The notes: a model not told the origin generated them from the sequence alone. A DNA stretch of 64,000 nt from Comamonadaceae bacterium OS-4 (GCA_027924025.1 AP026970.1:434001-498000), one strand, 5' to 3'; counted from the stretch's first letter, positions 40,174-50,258 are shown. Numbers and translations are program-made.

Positions 40174-41444
40174 ACCAATTGACTCTTTTTCTCCCCTGCG
40201 CTGCCGGCGTGGAGGACTTTCTTGCCCCCGAAATTTTGCAGATCACCGGTCTGCCTCCGGGCTGTATCACCAAGCAGCGCGGCGGCGTAGCCGTGCGCAC
40301 CGGGTTTGAGCATGCGATGTTGCTCAACCTCTACAGCCGCCTGGCCCAGCGGGTGCTGGTCTTGGTGTCGTACACCGAGTACCGCAGCGAGCAGGACCTG
40401 TACCGCGCTGCCATGCAAGTGGCGTGGGAGCGCTGGTTCACGCCGCGCGAAAGCATCAAGATCGAGGTGACGGCGCAGCACAGCCCCTTGACCTCGTTGA
40501 ACTTTGCCGCGCTGAAGGTGAAAGACGCAGTCTGCGATCGCTTCCGCGAAGTGGCGGGCGGCGTGCGCCCGGATGTGAACACTCAGTGGCCGGATGTCCG
40601 CATCTTCGCCCACCTGACCACCGACAGCTGTTCGCTCTATATCGACACCTCGGGTGAGCCCCTGTTCAAGCGCGGCTGGCGCGAAGACAAGGGCGATGCG
40701 CCGCTCAAAGAAACCCTCGCAGCCGCCATGATCGCCGCTAGCGGCTGGGCCTCGGGCGATGCCGATTTGCTGCCCCTTTACGACCCCTGCTGCGGCAGCG
40801 GCACGGTGGTCATTGAAGCGGCCCAGATTGCCTGCAATATCGCAGCAGGCTCGCTGCGCCGCTTCGCGTTTGAGAAGTACAAGCCCTTCCGCTCGGAAGA
40901 GTGGGCTGCTATGAAAAAGGAAGCGGCAGAGGCCGTCGTGAAGCCGGAGCCAGGCCAAAAAGCCTTGATCTACGGCAGCGATGTGTCCTTCCGGATGGTC
41001 GACTTTGCCGAGCGCAATGCGCAGCGCGCGGGTGTGGCTGATGTGATCGAGTTCCGCGGCGGCGATGCTTTGCAGCGCATGCCTCCTATTGATGTGAGCG
41101 ACACCGGGGGTGGCGTCATGCTGATCAACCCGCCGTATGGCGAGCGTATCGGTATCAGCGGTGTGGCGGGTGAGGGTGAAGGCGCCCGTTATGGCGCGCG
41201 TGAGCTGGCGGAGACCGATGAGGGCGTGGACTTTTTCAACCAGCTGGCCAGCCACTGGAAGAAAAACTACAGCGGCTGGACCGCCTGGATGCTCACCCCC
41301 GACCTCAAGCTGCCCAGCAAAATGCGCCTCAAAGAGTCGCGCCGGGTACCGATGTGGAACGGCCCGTTGGAGTGCCGCCTGTTCAAGTTCGACATGGTCA
41401 AGGGCCGGCTTGCCAAGCCCGGTACACCGGCTCCCGATGCCTGA
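40170..41444 (+). CDS. THUMP-domain RNA methyltransferase, RlmL N-terminal type
   Basis: A 424-residue SAM-dependent RNA methyltransferase of the UPF0020/YcbY group. A THUMP region (about 45-160) precedes the methylase core with DPCCGSGTVVIEAA and the catalytic NPPYGERI motif. E. coli RlmL modifies G2445 of 23S rRNA with a similar module fused to RlmK; here the RlmK half is absent. The start ATG overlaps the rpoN stop and the 3' end overlaps the PIN gene by 8 bases, so three genes are tightly coupled. The target base is inferred only. Confidence 0.85.
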   Translation: MNQLTLFLPCAAGVEDFLAPEILQITGLPPGCITKQRGGVAVRTGFEHAMLLNLYSRLAQRVLVLVSYTEYRSEQDLYRAAMQVAWERWFTPRESIKIEVTAQHSPLTSLNFAALKVKDAVCDRFREVAGGVRPDVNTQWPDVRIFAHLTTDSCSLYIDTSGEPLFKRGWREDKGDAPLKETLAAAMIAASGWASGDADLLPLYDPCCGSGTVVIEAAQIACNIAAGSLRRFAFEKYKPFRSEEWAAMKKEAAEAVVKPEPGQKALIYGSDVSFRMVDFAERNAQRAGVADVIEFRGGDALQRMPPIDVSDTGGGVMLINPPYGERIGISGVAGEGEGARYGARELAETDEGVDFFNQLASHWKKNYSGWTAWMLTPDLKLPSKMRLKESRRVPMWNGPLECRLFKFDMVKGRLAKPGTPAPDA

Positions 41445-41853
41445 GATGGCGCCGGGCATTGTGCTCGACACCAACATCGTTCTCGACTTGTTGGTGTTCA
41501 AAGACCCGCTGACCCAGCCCTTGCAGGCCGCATTGAGCACAGGCGCGCTGCGGTGGATTGCGACTCCCGCCATGCGGGACGAGCTGGAGCGGGTGCTGGC
41601 CTACCCGCAGATCGCCAAACGGCTGGCGTTTTATGCCCTGCTGCCAGAGGCGGTGCTGGCCGCGCGCGATGCGCTGGTACACACCGTGGCGGTGGCCGAC
41701 AAGGCCCCGGTGACTTGCAAGGACCCGGATGACCAGCGCTTTATTGACCTGGCGGTTGCGCACCGGTGTACCGTGCTCAGCAAGGACCATGCGGTACTTT
41801 GTATGGCAAAAAGGCTGCTGGCGCTCGGTGCGCATGCGCGTGCTGCTATTTAA
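41437..41853 (+). CDS. PIN-domain protein of toxin-antitoxin type (COG1569-like)
   Basis: A 138-residue PIN-domain ribonuclease-like protein. Conserved acidic residues are Asp in VLDTNIVLDLL, Glu in ATPAMRDELERVL and Asp in CKDPDDQRFIDLAV plus SKDHAV. Such proteins are annotated as toxin components, but no small antitoxin gene is adjacent. It overlaps the methyltransferase gene by 8 bases. The last 15 residues (about AKRLLALGAHARAAI) are encoded by a dispersed repeat, and the stop is inside the repeat. Confidence 0.8.
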   Translation: MPEMAPGIVLDTNIVLDLLVFKDPLTQPLQAALSTGALRWIATPAMRDELERVLAYPQIAKRLAFYALLPEAVLAARDALVHTVAVADKAPVTCKDPDDQRFIDLAVAHRCTVLSKDHAVLCMAKRLLALGAHARAAI

Positions 41854-41866
41854 AGCATAGCAACTC
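41811..41866 (+). repeat. Dispersed palindromic repeat, copy 6 (3' end of PIN gene)
   Basis: It contains GGCTGCTGGCGC, identical to the first 12 bases of copy 3, then ATGCGCGTGCTGCTAT and GCATAGCAACT. Ungapped spacing matches copy 3 exactly. It covers the last codons and stop of the PIN gene and ends at the stop of the convergent kinase gene. Confidence 0.75.
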
Positions 41867-44642
41867 AGAATCCGGGCTGGCTGACACCTTTGGCCAAAGG
41901 GTTGGTGGCTACGTCGGGCGCGGTGCGCGGGATCGTGATGTCCACCCAAGTGCCCTCGCCAGGCGGGCTTTGCACCTGGATGCGCCCTCCAAGAACATTG
42001 CTCACAAGGTTGTAGACCAGGTACATCCCGAGCCCGCTGCCGCCCTTGCCAAGTTTGGTGGTGTAAAACGGCTCAAAAATGTGGGCCAAGTTGGCCGCCG
42101 GAATGCCGCAGCCGTTGTCCCGGTAGTGCAGCTGGATCTGCTCGCCCTGCGACTCAGCCCGAATCACCATTGCGCCGGCCCCATCGGCTGCAAACGCGTG
42201 GTGGACCGAGTTGGTCAACAGATTGGTCATGATCTGCTCCAGCGGGCCGGGGTAGCTGTCGAGCTCCAGGTCAGGGGGGATATCGAGTGTGACGGTGTGG
42301 CCCTTTCCTTTGAACAGCGGTTGTGTGGTGTGCAAAATTTCCTGCATGACCTCCAACAGCGAGAAATGGCGCCTGCGCGAGCTGGTCTGGTCCACCGCCA
42401 CTTCTTTGAAGTCGCTGATCAGCTTGGCCGCACGGGTGGCGTTGCGCTCGATCAACACGCTGGCTTCTTGCAGGCGGAGCGCGCCTTTTTCAACGTCGCC
42501 CCGCCGTGCACTGCCGGAGAGCAGCTTTTGGGAAAACGAGGCGGCATCTTCGGTCAGGGTGCTTGCGACCGCCAAGACGTTGCCGATAGGCGTGTTGAGC
42601 TCATGGGCCATGCCGGCCACCAGGCTGCCGAGTGCGGCCAGCTTTTCACTTTGCAGCAGCTGACCCATGGCGCGCTGGAGTTCTGCGTTGCGAGTCTCCA
42701 CTCGGGCTTCAAGCTCGCGGTTCAGGGTCTCCAGATCGGTTTGGATGAGCTTGAGCGGCGTGATGTCGATCATGGTTTCAATCGCACCGGTGATGGTGCC
42801 GTCTGCATCACGCAGCGGCGCTGCGCAGAAGCGGCCCCACATGCCCTGTGTCTGGTCCGCATTGGTGAAATAGCCTTCGCCCTCCAGCGCCCCGGGCACA
42901 AGGGTACTGACCCGCAGCTTGTCGCTAAAGAAGCGGGTGATGTCGTCGGGCTTGTTGCCGTCGACCAGCACATCCAGCAGGCAGGGGCGTTTGGAGGGGT
43001 AGATGCCGCGCCAACTGTCGGTGGTGCCCACCACGTCTTGCGCCTTGACGCCGGTCAGGCGCGTCATTTGCGGGTTCCAGAAAGTCACGCGGTGCTGCGC
43101 GTCGATGGCAAACACCGCCACCGGGAGGTTCTCGTAAATCTGCCGGATGCGGTGTTCCATCTCGTGCGTCAGCGACTCCGCCCGCTTGCGGTCGGTAATG
43201 TCGCGCAGGTTGATGACCGCACGGTTGGAGGTACCCACCTGCAGTTCGATTGCAGAGACCTCAGCCCAGAACACGCTGCCATCTTTGCGGCGGAGCTGGG
43301 CCTCAGCCGCCTGTGTCGGGGTCAAGGGGGCGGCCCCAGCCTCTAGCCGCAAATCCTGGAATTGCAGTTGCCGTGCCTCGCTGGCGGTGTAGCCGAACAT
43401 GCCCAGAAAGCGCGGGTTGACCTCGACCGTGTGCCCACCGGGCAGCGCTTGGATCAGGATCCCGTCCGGGCTGTGGTCGAACAAATCGCGGTAATTCTTC
43501 TCGCTTTGCTGCAGTGCCCGCGCTGCGATCTGGCGGCTGCGCATGCCGTACAGCAGCAAGCCGATGATGACCAACAGACTCCCGAACAAGGCGGCCAGCC
43601 AGACCAAGTAGGGGCGCAAATCTTCGAGCGGATCGGGTGGTGTATTCAGCACTACCGCATCAGGGGGCAGCAGGTCCGATTGGATGCCCCAGCGCTGGAG
43701 TTGCGGGTAGTCAAAGGTGGCCTGCACCGGTGCCGTTTTCATCGGCAGAGGTTGGGGCGCATAGCCGCCGATGAGCTGCTTGGCCAGTTCCCCCATGGCC
43801 TGTCCCTGGGCCAGTCCCGACACCAGAAAGCCACCCAGAATCCCGGGCCGCATCGCCACATCCCGGGTTACCGCGACCGGTGCTCGCGAGGCGCTGGCCC
43901 AGAGGTCTGCCGCTTCCTCGTGGCTGAAGAGGGCTCCGTCGGCATCCCGGTTGAAAGGGAGTGCAAACACCAGGTCCTGCGGCCCCAGCTGCGCCAAGCG
44001 CGCTTGCACGGCGGCGGCAGGCATGTCGGTCAGGTATTCCACCTCCAGCCGCGGCTGGGCGGCCAGGCCTTCGCGCAGTGTCTCGACCTGGGCCAGGCTG
44101 GTGCGGCTTTGGTCGTGGATCACCACAATGCGCCGGGTGGCGGGCAGCATTCGGAGCACTACGGTGAGGCTGCTGCCCACGTTCACGTCGTCAAACACGC
44201 CGCCTAGGTTGGTTTCGCGGGCCAGGGCGTCCGAGCGGCTGATTGCCACGCCAGAGAACAACACCGGCACCTGCGGAAAGTGGCGTTGGCGGAGTTGCAA
44301 GGCCAGGTCGAGGGCATCGTCGTCCGAGGCCAGAATCAAGGCGGGAGCAGAGGCCCCGATCTTGCTCAGCAAGACCGCCTCCACCAGCCGGAAATGCTTG
44401 TCGCTCGGCGCGACGCGCTTGGTGTCGAGGTATTCGATTTGCAGGTCAACCGGCGACGCGACTCCCTCCAGGGCGGTGCGCACACCGGCGAGTTGCGCAT
44501 CGCTCCACGCCATGCCCGGGTGGTACGACACCAGCATCAGCACCCGGGTGCCGTCTCCGGCCAGCGCCGGGGACGCGACGCACCAGAGCCAGGCCATCAG
44601 CCATAAAAACCGCCTGTAAAACGCTGCCCGCCGGAACTGCAT
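41865..44642 (-). CDS. Sensor histidine kinase with periplasmic ABC-substrate-binding-like domain
   Basis: A 925-residue membrane kinase. It has a signal peptide (about 1-28), then a periplasmic domain of about 290 residues resembling ABC substrate-binding proteins (LMLVSYHPGMAWSDAQLAG...). TM is around residues 340-365. Two PAS domains follow (YRDLFDHSPDGIL; IYENLPVAVFAID), then a coiled coil, the H box AGMAHELNTPIGN, and a HATPase domain with NLLTNSVHHAF, DNGCGIP and GKGGSGLGMYLV. No receiver domain or response regulator is nearby. The start ATG overlaps the stop of the upstream gene by one base (TAATG), so the two are coupled. Confidence 0.9.
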   Translation of the reverse strand: MQFRRAAFYRRFLWLMAWLWCVASPALAGDGTRVLMLVSYHPGMAWSDAQLAGVRTALEGVASPVDLQIEYLDTKRVAPSDKHFRLVEAVLLSKIGASAPALILASDDDALDLALQLRQRHFPQVPVLFSGVAISRSDALARETNLGGVFDDVNVGSSLTVVLRMLPATRRIVVIHDQSRTSLAQVETLREGLAAQPRLEVEYLTDMPAAAVQARLAQLGPQDLVFALPFNRDADGALFSHEEAADLWASASRAPVAVTRDVAMRPGILGGFLVSGLAQGQAMGELAKQLIGGYAPQPLPMKTAPVQATFDYPQLQRWGIQSDLLPPDAVVLNTPPDPLEDLRPYLVWLAALFGSLLVIIGLLLYGMRSRQIAARALQQSEKNYRDLFDHSPDGILIQALPGGHTVEVNPRFLGMFGYTASEARQLQFQDLRLEAGAAPLTPTQAAEAQLRRKDGSVFWAEVSAIELQVGTSNRAVINLRDITDRKRAESLTHEMEHRIRQIYENLPVAVFAIDAQHRVTFWNPQMTRLTGVKAQDVVGTTDSWRGIYPSKRPCLLDVLVDGNKPDDITRFFSDKLRVSTLVPGALEGEGYFTNADQTQGMWGRFCAAPLRDADGTITGAIETMIDITPLKLIQTDLETLNRELEARVETRNAELQRAMGQLLQSEKLAALGSLVAGMAHELNTPIGNVLAVASTLTEDAASFSQKLLSGSARRGDVEKGALRLQEASVLIERNATRAAKLISDFKEVAVDQTSSRRRHFSLLEVMQEILHTTQPLFKGKGHTVTLDIPPDLELDSYPGPLEQIMTNLLTNSVHHAFAADGAGAMVIRAESQGEQIQLHYRDNGCGIPAANLAHIFEPFYTTKLGKGGSGLGMYLVYNLVSNVLGGRIQVQSPPGEGTWVDITIPRTAPDVATNPLAKGVSQPGF

Positions 44643-46267
44643 TATTCGGGGCGGAGCGCGAAGCTGTGGGCCTGTGCCCGGGGCCAGGTCTGGCGGTAGA
44701 TCAAGGGCAAGCTGGCCACCGACTCGCCCAGTAAGGCGCCGTTGGGCAACTGGGTCAGGATGAACTGTGCCAGCGAGCGGACCTTGTTGTCGCTGCGGCG
44801 CACGATGTGATGGGCGGTGATTTCGTTCGGGTGGTACACCCCTACGGCTTGCACCATTTCTTTGAGTGCAAACAAGGTCTGTTGGTGGAAGTTGTAGACC
44901 CGATCCGCCTTGTCCGGCACGACCAGGCTTTGCTGTCGCAGCGGGTCTTGGGTGGTCACGCCGGTGGGGCAGTGGCCTGTGTGGCAGTGTTGCGCCTGGA
45001 TACAACCCAAGGCAAACATGAAGCCCCGCGCGCTATTGCACCAGTCGGCCCCCAGCGCCATGTAGCGGGCCACATCAAATGCACTCACCACTTTGCCGGC
45101 CACCCCAATTTTTACGCGATCCCGCAGGCCCACGCCCCGCAAGGTGTTGTGTACCAGCAGCAGACCCTCTTGCACCGGAGCGCCCACGTGGTCAGTGAAT
45201 TCGAGGGGTGCGGCTCCGGTGCCGCCCTCGGCACCATCCACCACAATAAAGTCCGGGGTGATACCGGTTTCCAACATGGCTTTGACCATGGCAAACCACT
45301 CCCACGGATGGCCGATACACAGCTTCATGCCGGTTGGCTTGCCGCCCGAGAGGTCGCGCAAGCGGGCAATGAATTGCATCATTTCGATCGGCGTGGAAAA
45401 CGCGCTGTGCGAGGCCGGCGAAATGCAGTCCACCCCGACCGGCACGCCGCGTGCCTGCGCAATCTCCGGGGTGACTTTGGGGCCCGGCAACATGCCGCCG
45501 TGGCCCGGCTTGGCACCTTGGCTGAGTTTGAGCTCAATCATTTTGACCTGCGGGTCGCGGGCGTTGTCTGCGAATTTGTCGGCGTTGAAACTGCCGTCGT
45601 CATTGCGGCAGCCGAAGTAGCCTGATGCGACTTCCCAGATCAAGTCGCCACCATGCACCCGGTGGTGGGTTGATATCGAGCCCTCGCCGGTGTCGTGGGC
45701 AAAGTTGCCCCGCTTGGCGCCTTTGTTGAGCGCGAGGATGGCATTGGCACTTAGCGACCCGAAGCTCATGGCCGAGATGTTGAACACACTGGAGGAATAG
45801 GGCTGGGCGCTGTGCTCGCCAATCGTGATGCGGAAATCGTGTGACGAGATCTTGGTGGGCGACACCGAGTGGTTGACCCACTCGTAGCCATCGGCATGCA
45901 CATCCAACTGGGTACCAAAGGGCCGCTTGTCCGGGTCCCCCTTCGCCCGCTGGTACACCAGTGAACGCTGAGACCTGGAGAACGGCGTGGCCTCGTTGTC
46001 GCTCTCGATAAAGTACTGGCGTATCTCGGGCCGCACAAACTCGAGGATGAAGCGCAGATGCCCGATGATGGGGTAGTTGCGCAGAATGGATCGTTTGGTT
46101 TGGCGCAGGTCATACACGCCTATTCCCACCAGCAGGGCGGTGACCAGCAAGGAGCCGAAACCCACGCCGAACACCCACACGCTGAAGACACTCAGCAGCA
46201 ATGCGAAAACACTGAGCCCCAGCACGGTGTAGCGAATCGGAAAAATGGCATTCAGGGTATTGAGCAT
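44642..46267 (-). CDS. FMN-binding glutamate synthase-like membrane protein
   Basis: A 541-residue protein with two N-terminal TM helices ([20 protein letters not shown] and the following [14 protein letters not shown]). It then has the FMN-binding GltS central domain: [55 protein letters not shown] cysteine cluster (CNSARGF...[16 protein letters not shown]) resembles the Fe-S site of glutamate synthase. It lacks the glutaminase domain. AAGGAGTG precedes ATG 46267. It is first in an operon with the sensor kinase. The function of such membrane GltS-like proteins is not established. Confidence 0.88.
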   Translation of the reverse strand: MLNTLNAIFPIRYTVLGLSVFALLLSVFSVWVFGVGFGSLLVTALLVGIGVYDLRQTKRSILRNYPIIGHLRFILEFVRPEIRQYFIESDNEATPFSRSQRSLVYQRAKGDPDKRPFGTQLDVHADGYEWVNHSVSPTKISSHDFRITIGEHSAQPYSSSVFNISAMSFGSLSANAILALNKGAKRGNFAHDTGEGSISTHHRVHGGDLIWEVASGYFGCRNDDGSFNADKFADNARDPQVKMIELKLSQGAKPGHGGMLPGPKVTPEIAQARGVPVGVDCISPASHSAFSTPIEMMQFIARLRDLSGGKPTGMKLCIGHPWEWFAMVKAMLETGITPDFIVVDGAEGGTGAAPLEFTDHVGAPVQEGLLLVHNTLRGVGLRDRVKIGVAGKVVSAFDVARYMALGADWCNSARGFMFALGCIQAQHCHTGHCPTGVTTQDPLRQQSLVVPDKADRVYNFHQQTLFALKEMVQAVGVYHPNEITAHHIVRRSDNKVRSLAQFILTQLPNGALLGESVASLPLIYRQTWPRAQAHSFALRPE

Positions 46268-46322
46268 GGCATGGCACTCCTTCGGAGAGACAATACCAGC
46301 CTGCACTCTCTTTGCACAGCTT

Positions 46323-47144
<822 letters not shown>

Positions 47145-47154
47145 ACCAGTTGGG

Positions 47155-47847
47155 TCACCACGGCAACTCCGTGCCGTCGTGATTGATAAACCCGCCGCTC
47201 TGCTCCGGTTGCAGCTGGTGGATCACTGCCATTAGGCGTTCGGCAGCGGCGTCTGGTGTGCGCACATCCAATCCGGTTTTTGCAAACGGGGTGGACAGGC
47301 CGGTGTCCACCGTGCCCGGGTGCAGGGCGACACACACCGCATGCGGGTGGCGGCGCTTGAGCTCAATAGCGGCGGTGTGCACCAGTTGGTTGAGGGCCGC
47401 TTTGCTCGCGCGGTAGCTGTACCACCCGCCCAACCGGTTATCGCCGATGCTGCCCACCTTGGCTGACAAGGTGACGAAAGCTGTTTTCCCTTCGCGGGTC
47501 AACAGCGGCAAAAAGTGCTTCATGAGCAGCGCCGGCCCGATGGCATTGATGGCGAAACTGTGCGCCATGTGCGCGGGGTCGAGCTGTTGCCAGCTTTTCT
47601 CCGGGCTCCAGGTGTCGTTGTGTAGAAAACCGGTCGCATCCAGCACCAGCCGGACGGGTAGACCGGCGGCTTGAATAGCTTGTGCCGATGCCCGGATGCT
47701 GTCCTCATCCAGCAGATCCAAGGCTGGCGTCGTGTGGCGCCCCAAGCCCCAGACGGTGTCGAACTGGCCAGAAGCCTCCAGGCTGCGCACCAGCGCAGCG
47801 CCGATACCGCCGCCGGCGCCAATGACGACGGCGCTGCCCTTATCCAT
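47155..47847 (-). CDS. SDR-family oxidoreductase, C-factor-like
   Basis: A 230-residue short-chain dehydrogenase. The nucleotide motif IGAGGGIGAALVRS is at about 9-22, Ser in TLSAKVGSIGDN, and YRASK gives Tyr/Lys of the catalytic triad. The overall arrangement (FAINAIGPALLMKHFLPLL, ALHPGTVDTGLS) is that of CsgA/C-factor-type SDRs. The start overlaps the end of the upstream hydrolase gene by 8 bases, so the two are cotranscribed and translationally coupled. The substrate is unknown. Confidence 0.85.
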   Translation of the reverse strand: MDKGSAVVIGAGGGIGAALVRSLEASGQFDTVWGLGRHTTPALDLLDEDSIRASAQAIQAAGLPVRLVLDATGFLHNDTWSPEKSWQQLDPAHMAHSFAINAIGPALLMKHFLPLLTREGKTAFVTLSAKVGSIGDNRLGGWYSYRASKAALNQLVHTAAIELKRRHPHAVCVALHPGTVDTGLSTPFAKTGLDVRTPDAAAERLMAVIHQLQPEQSGGFINHDGTELPW

Positions 47848-48751
47848 GGAAAAACTCCCTCAAATGGCGCGCAGTGAGCTCAGGAAGCTCTTCGGGGATG
47901 AAGTGGCCTGCGGCCATGGCTACGCCGGTGACGGTCGCAGCACATTGGGCCTGCCACAGTGCCAGCGGATCAAACAGGCGGTTCACCACGCCCCGCTCGC
48001 CCCACAACACCAGTGTGTTGCAGGCAATGCGCCCGGCCCCGTTCGGCAGTGCCCGGCTGGCGCGGTCGTGTTCGAGGTCTATGCCCGCGCTGGCCCGGTA
48101 GTCCTCGCACATGCTGTGCACCGTGCCCGACAACACAAAGCAGCGCTCGTACTCCGCCATGGCTTGCGGCTCAATGAAAGTGGTGCCGGTGCCGCCCCAG
48201 CCGCCCAGTTTGGTGTGCAGATAGGGCAGGGGTGCGCCGAGGATCATGGTCTCGGGCAAAGGCGTGGGCTGAATCAGGTGGAACCAGTGGTAATACGCAC
48301 TGGCATAGGCAAAGTCGGTGGCGGCGTACATGTCCAGCGTGGGGGCGATGTCGATCACGCACAGGCCCTGCACCCGTTCCGGGTGGTCCACTGCGAGCCG
48401 GTGGGCGACGCGCCCGCCCCGGTCATGTCCGCAGACGCCGAAGCGGGTGATACCCAGCGCATCCATCACGCCCACCATATCTGCTGCCAGGGCGCGTTTG
48501 CTGTAGTTGCTGTGGTCCGCAAGGCCGGTGGGTTTGCTGGAGTCGCCATAGCCGCGCAAATCCGGCATGACCAGGTAGAAATCCCGCGCCAACTGTTGTG
48601 CCACCCGGTGCCACAGCACATGGGTTTGCGGGAAGCCATGCAAGAGCAAAAGCGCGGGCCTGTCACCCGGAGCGTCCTGGGGTACCCGGGCGTGGATGCG
48701 CACTCCATGGACCTCGAAATCGCGTTGCTCGAAACCATCAAACCAAGACAT
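47840..48751 (-). CDS. Alpha/beta hydrolase, haloacetate dehalogenase-like
   Basis: A 303-residue alpha/beta hydrolase. The nucleophile region GHDRGGRVAHRLAVDHPERV carries Asp in place of Ser, as in fluoroacetate dehalogenases and epoxide hydrolases; the oxyanion motif is LHGFPQTHVLWH and the catalytic His is in AAGHFIPEE. Resemblance is strongest to haloacetate dehalogenases. ATG 48751 (MSWFDGF) has a GGAGA site; an ATG four codons upstream is an alternative. It is divergent from the binding-protein gene. A dehalogenation role is an inference from the active site. Confidence 0.87.
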   Translation of the reverse strand: MSWFDGFEQRDFEVHGVRIHARVPQDAPGDRPALLLLHGFPQTHVLWHRVAQQLARDFYLVMPDLRGYGDSSKPTGLADHSNYSKRALAADMVGVMDALGITRFGVCGHDRGGRVAHRLAVDHPERVQGLCVIDIAPTLDMYAATDFAYASAYYHWFHLIQPTPLPETMILGAPLPYLHTKLGGWGGTGTTFIEPQAMAEYERCFVLSGTVHSMCEDYRASAGIDLEHDRASRALPNGAGRIACNTLVLWGERGVVNRLFDPLALWQAQCAATVTGVAMAAGHFIPEELPELTARHLREFFHG

Positions 48752-48793
48752 GTGTGTCTCCATGAAAGTGCAAAACCGTGGTCCAAGGCTAAG

Positions 48794-48807
48794 TGATTTG
48801 TAAATCA
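48794..48807. promoter_or_regulatory. Short perfect dyad in divergent intergenic region
   Basis: TGATTT-GT-AAATCA lies midway between the divergent hydrolase and binding-protein starts. It could be an operator for a shared regulator, but six-base arms are not strong evidence. Confidence 0.3.
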
Positions 48808-48869
48808 GGGCGTGTCTCGCGCGCAATAGCCACAGGCCGCACTATGATGATCCAGGAATTCACACAGGC

Positions 48870-49724
48870 ATGACATCGATGGGCTTTACCAGTGTTCAAC
48901 TGCAAGCTTTTCGCTCCAGCATGGGGGCCGCGCTGCTGTCGCTGGCGTGTGCCTGCGTGCCGGCTGCCGCCCAGACGCTGCGGTTGGCGACCGGCCAGCT
49001 CCCGCCCTATGCCACCCAGGAGCGGCCGGACCAGGGTATTGCACTGGACATTGTGCGGCGTGCTTTCGCCCTGGAGGGGTTCGAGGTGGAGTACACCTTC
49101 AAACCCTGGACCCGCACCCTCGAAGAGTCACGCGCCGGCCTGTGGGATGCCACCGCCTATTGGGGCCGCAACCCCGAGCGGGACCAAGGTTTCCTGATCA
49201 GCGACAACGTGCTGACCGAGCAATGGGTGCTGGTGTACCGCCAGTCCGCCTTCAAGGAGGCTCCGTTTGACTGGAGGGGGCTCACTGACCTGAAGGGCCT
49301 GCGCATTGGAGTCGTGCAGTCCTACACCTACACCCCGGAGTTCTGGGCCCTGCAAAAGGCGGGCACTTTGACCACGGTCAACGCGCCTGACGACTTGGCG
49401 AGCCTGCGCTTGCTGATTGGCGGGCGCCTGGATGTGGTGCCGATGGAGCGCAACGTGGCGTGCTACTTGATGCAGCACCATTTCACAGACAGCGAGGTGC
49501 AAGACCTGCGGGCGCACCCCCGGCTTTTTGCCCCGAACTTCACCACCCATGTGATGTTCAGCGACAAACTGCCCGACAGTGTTGCCCGCTTGCAGGCCTT
49601 CAACCGCGGCTTGCGGGCGTTGAAGCGCACCCCCGCCTACACCGAAAAGCTCAATTGGCCCGGCTGCCGCCTGAATGCGATGGCCCCGGCGCCCGAGCGC
49701 ACGCCCGCCAAGCCCAAACGGTAA
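48870..49724 (+). CDS. Periplasmic amino-acid-type substrate-binding protein
   Basis: A 284-residue exported solute-binding protein of the PBPb (family 3) type. A signal-like segment (MGAALLSLACACVPAAAQ, cleavage about residue 35) is followed by LRLATGQLPPYATQERPDQGIALDIVRRAFALEG and the TFKPWTRTLEESRAGLWDATAYWGR segment. No ABC permease or ATPase is adjacent, so it may act as an orphan receptor or in sensing. The start is uncertain: MTSMG, or the MG at residue 4. It faces the pncC gene at its 3' end. Confidence 0.82.
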   Translation: MTSMGFTSVQLQAFRSSMGAALLSLACACVPAAAQTLRLATGQLPPYATQERPDQGIALDIVRRAFALEGFEVEYTFKPWTRTLEESRAGLWDATAYWGRNPERDQGFLISDNVLTEQWVLVYRQSAFKEAPFDWRGLTDLKGLRIGVVQSYTYTPEFWALQKAGTLTTVNAPDDLASLRLLIGGRLDVVPMERNVACYLMQHHFTDSEVQDLRAHPRLFAPNFTTHVMFSDKLPDSVARLQAFNRGLRALKRTPAYTEKLNWPGCRLNAMAPAPERTPAKPKR

Positions 49725-49733
49725 TGCGGCGGT

Positions 49734-50258
49734 TCAGGTCGCAGGTGTGAGCAGCGCCATCAGCCGCGTAATGCTGTGGTGCACGGTCGCGGTGCGGACC
49801 GCGGCGCGGTCGCCTTCAAAGCGCCGCATCTCGCTCCACACACCATCGGGCGTGGCCCAGCCGAACCAGACCGTACCCACCGGCTTGTCCGGGCCGCCGC
49901 CGCTGGGGCCGGCAATGCCAGTCACCGACAGGGCCACTTGGGCCCTGGAGTGTTGCAAGGCACCGCTGGCCATGGCCCGTGCCACCGGCTCGCTCACCGC
50001 GCCATGGGTGCCAATCAATGCGGCCGGCACGCCCAGCATGTCGGACTTGGCTTCGTTGGAATAGGTCACAAAACCCCGTTCAAACCAGGCACTCGACCAC
50101 GCAAGGTCGGTGCAGGCAGCGGCAATCATGCCGCCGGTGCAGCTCTCGGCGGTGGCGAGCATCCATTGGCGTTTGAGCATCAAATCGGCCAGTAGCGCAC
50201 ATGGAATATGCGCGAGTAGCTCCTGATTTGATAGCGAATTGCCTTGTGTGGCGTTCAT
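49734..50258 (-). CDS. pncC: Nicotinamide-nucleotide amidohydrolase (CinA C-terminal type)
   Basis: A 174-residue PncC enzyme that hydrolyses NMN to nicotinate mononucleotide. Motifs are LATAESCTGGMIAAACTDLAWSSAWFERGFVTYSNEAK with the catalytic Ser, and ALSVTGIAGPSGGGPDKPVGTVWFG. The N-terminal residues 7-25 (NSLSNQELLAHIPCALLAD) are encoded by a dispersed repeat. The start codon overlaps the pgpA stop by four bases (ATGA). pgpA-pncC is a common betaproteobacterial pair, often with thiL upstream; here thiL is 10 kb away. Confidence 0.92.
   Translation of the reverse strand: MNATQGNSLSNQELLAHIPCALLADLMLKRQWMLATAESCTGGMIAAACTDLAWSSAWFERGFVTYSNEAKSDMLGVPAALIGTHGAVSEPVARAMASGALQHSRAQVALSVTGIAGPSGGGPDKPVGTVWFGWATPDGVWSEMRRFEGDRAAVRTATVHHSITRLMALLTPAT
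50185..50239 (+). repeat. Dispersed palindromic repeat, copy 7 (inside pncC N-terminus)
   Basis: It contains GGCCAGTAGCGCACATGGAA, then TATGCGCGAGTAGCTCCTG, then TTTGATAGCGAA. The GCGCA/TGCGC stem and the AGCT...ATAGC part match copies 1 and 3. It lies in frame at the start of pncC on the opposite strand. Confidence 0.72.

Noticed and set aside
40733..40746. GCCGCTAGCGGC palindrome inside the methyltransferase gene
   Set aside because: Lacks the second hairpin and the flanking blocks of the repeat; explained by Ala/Ser codons.
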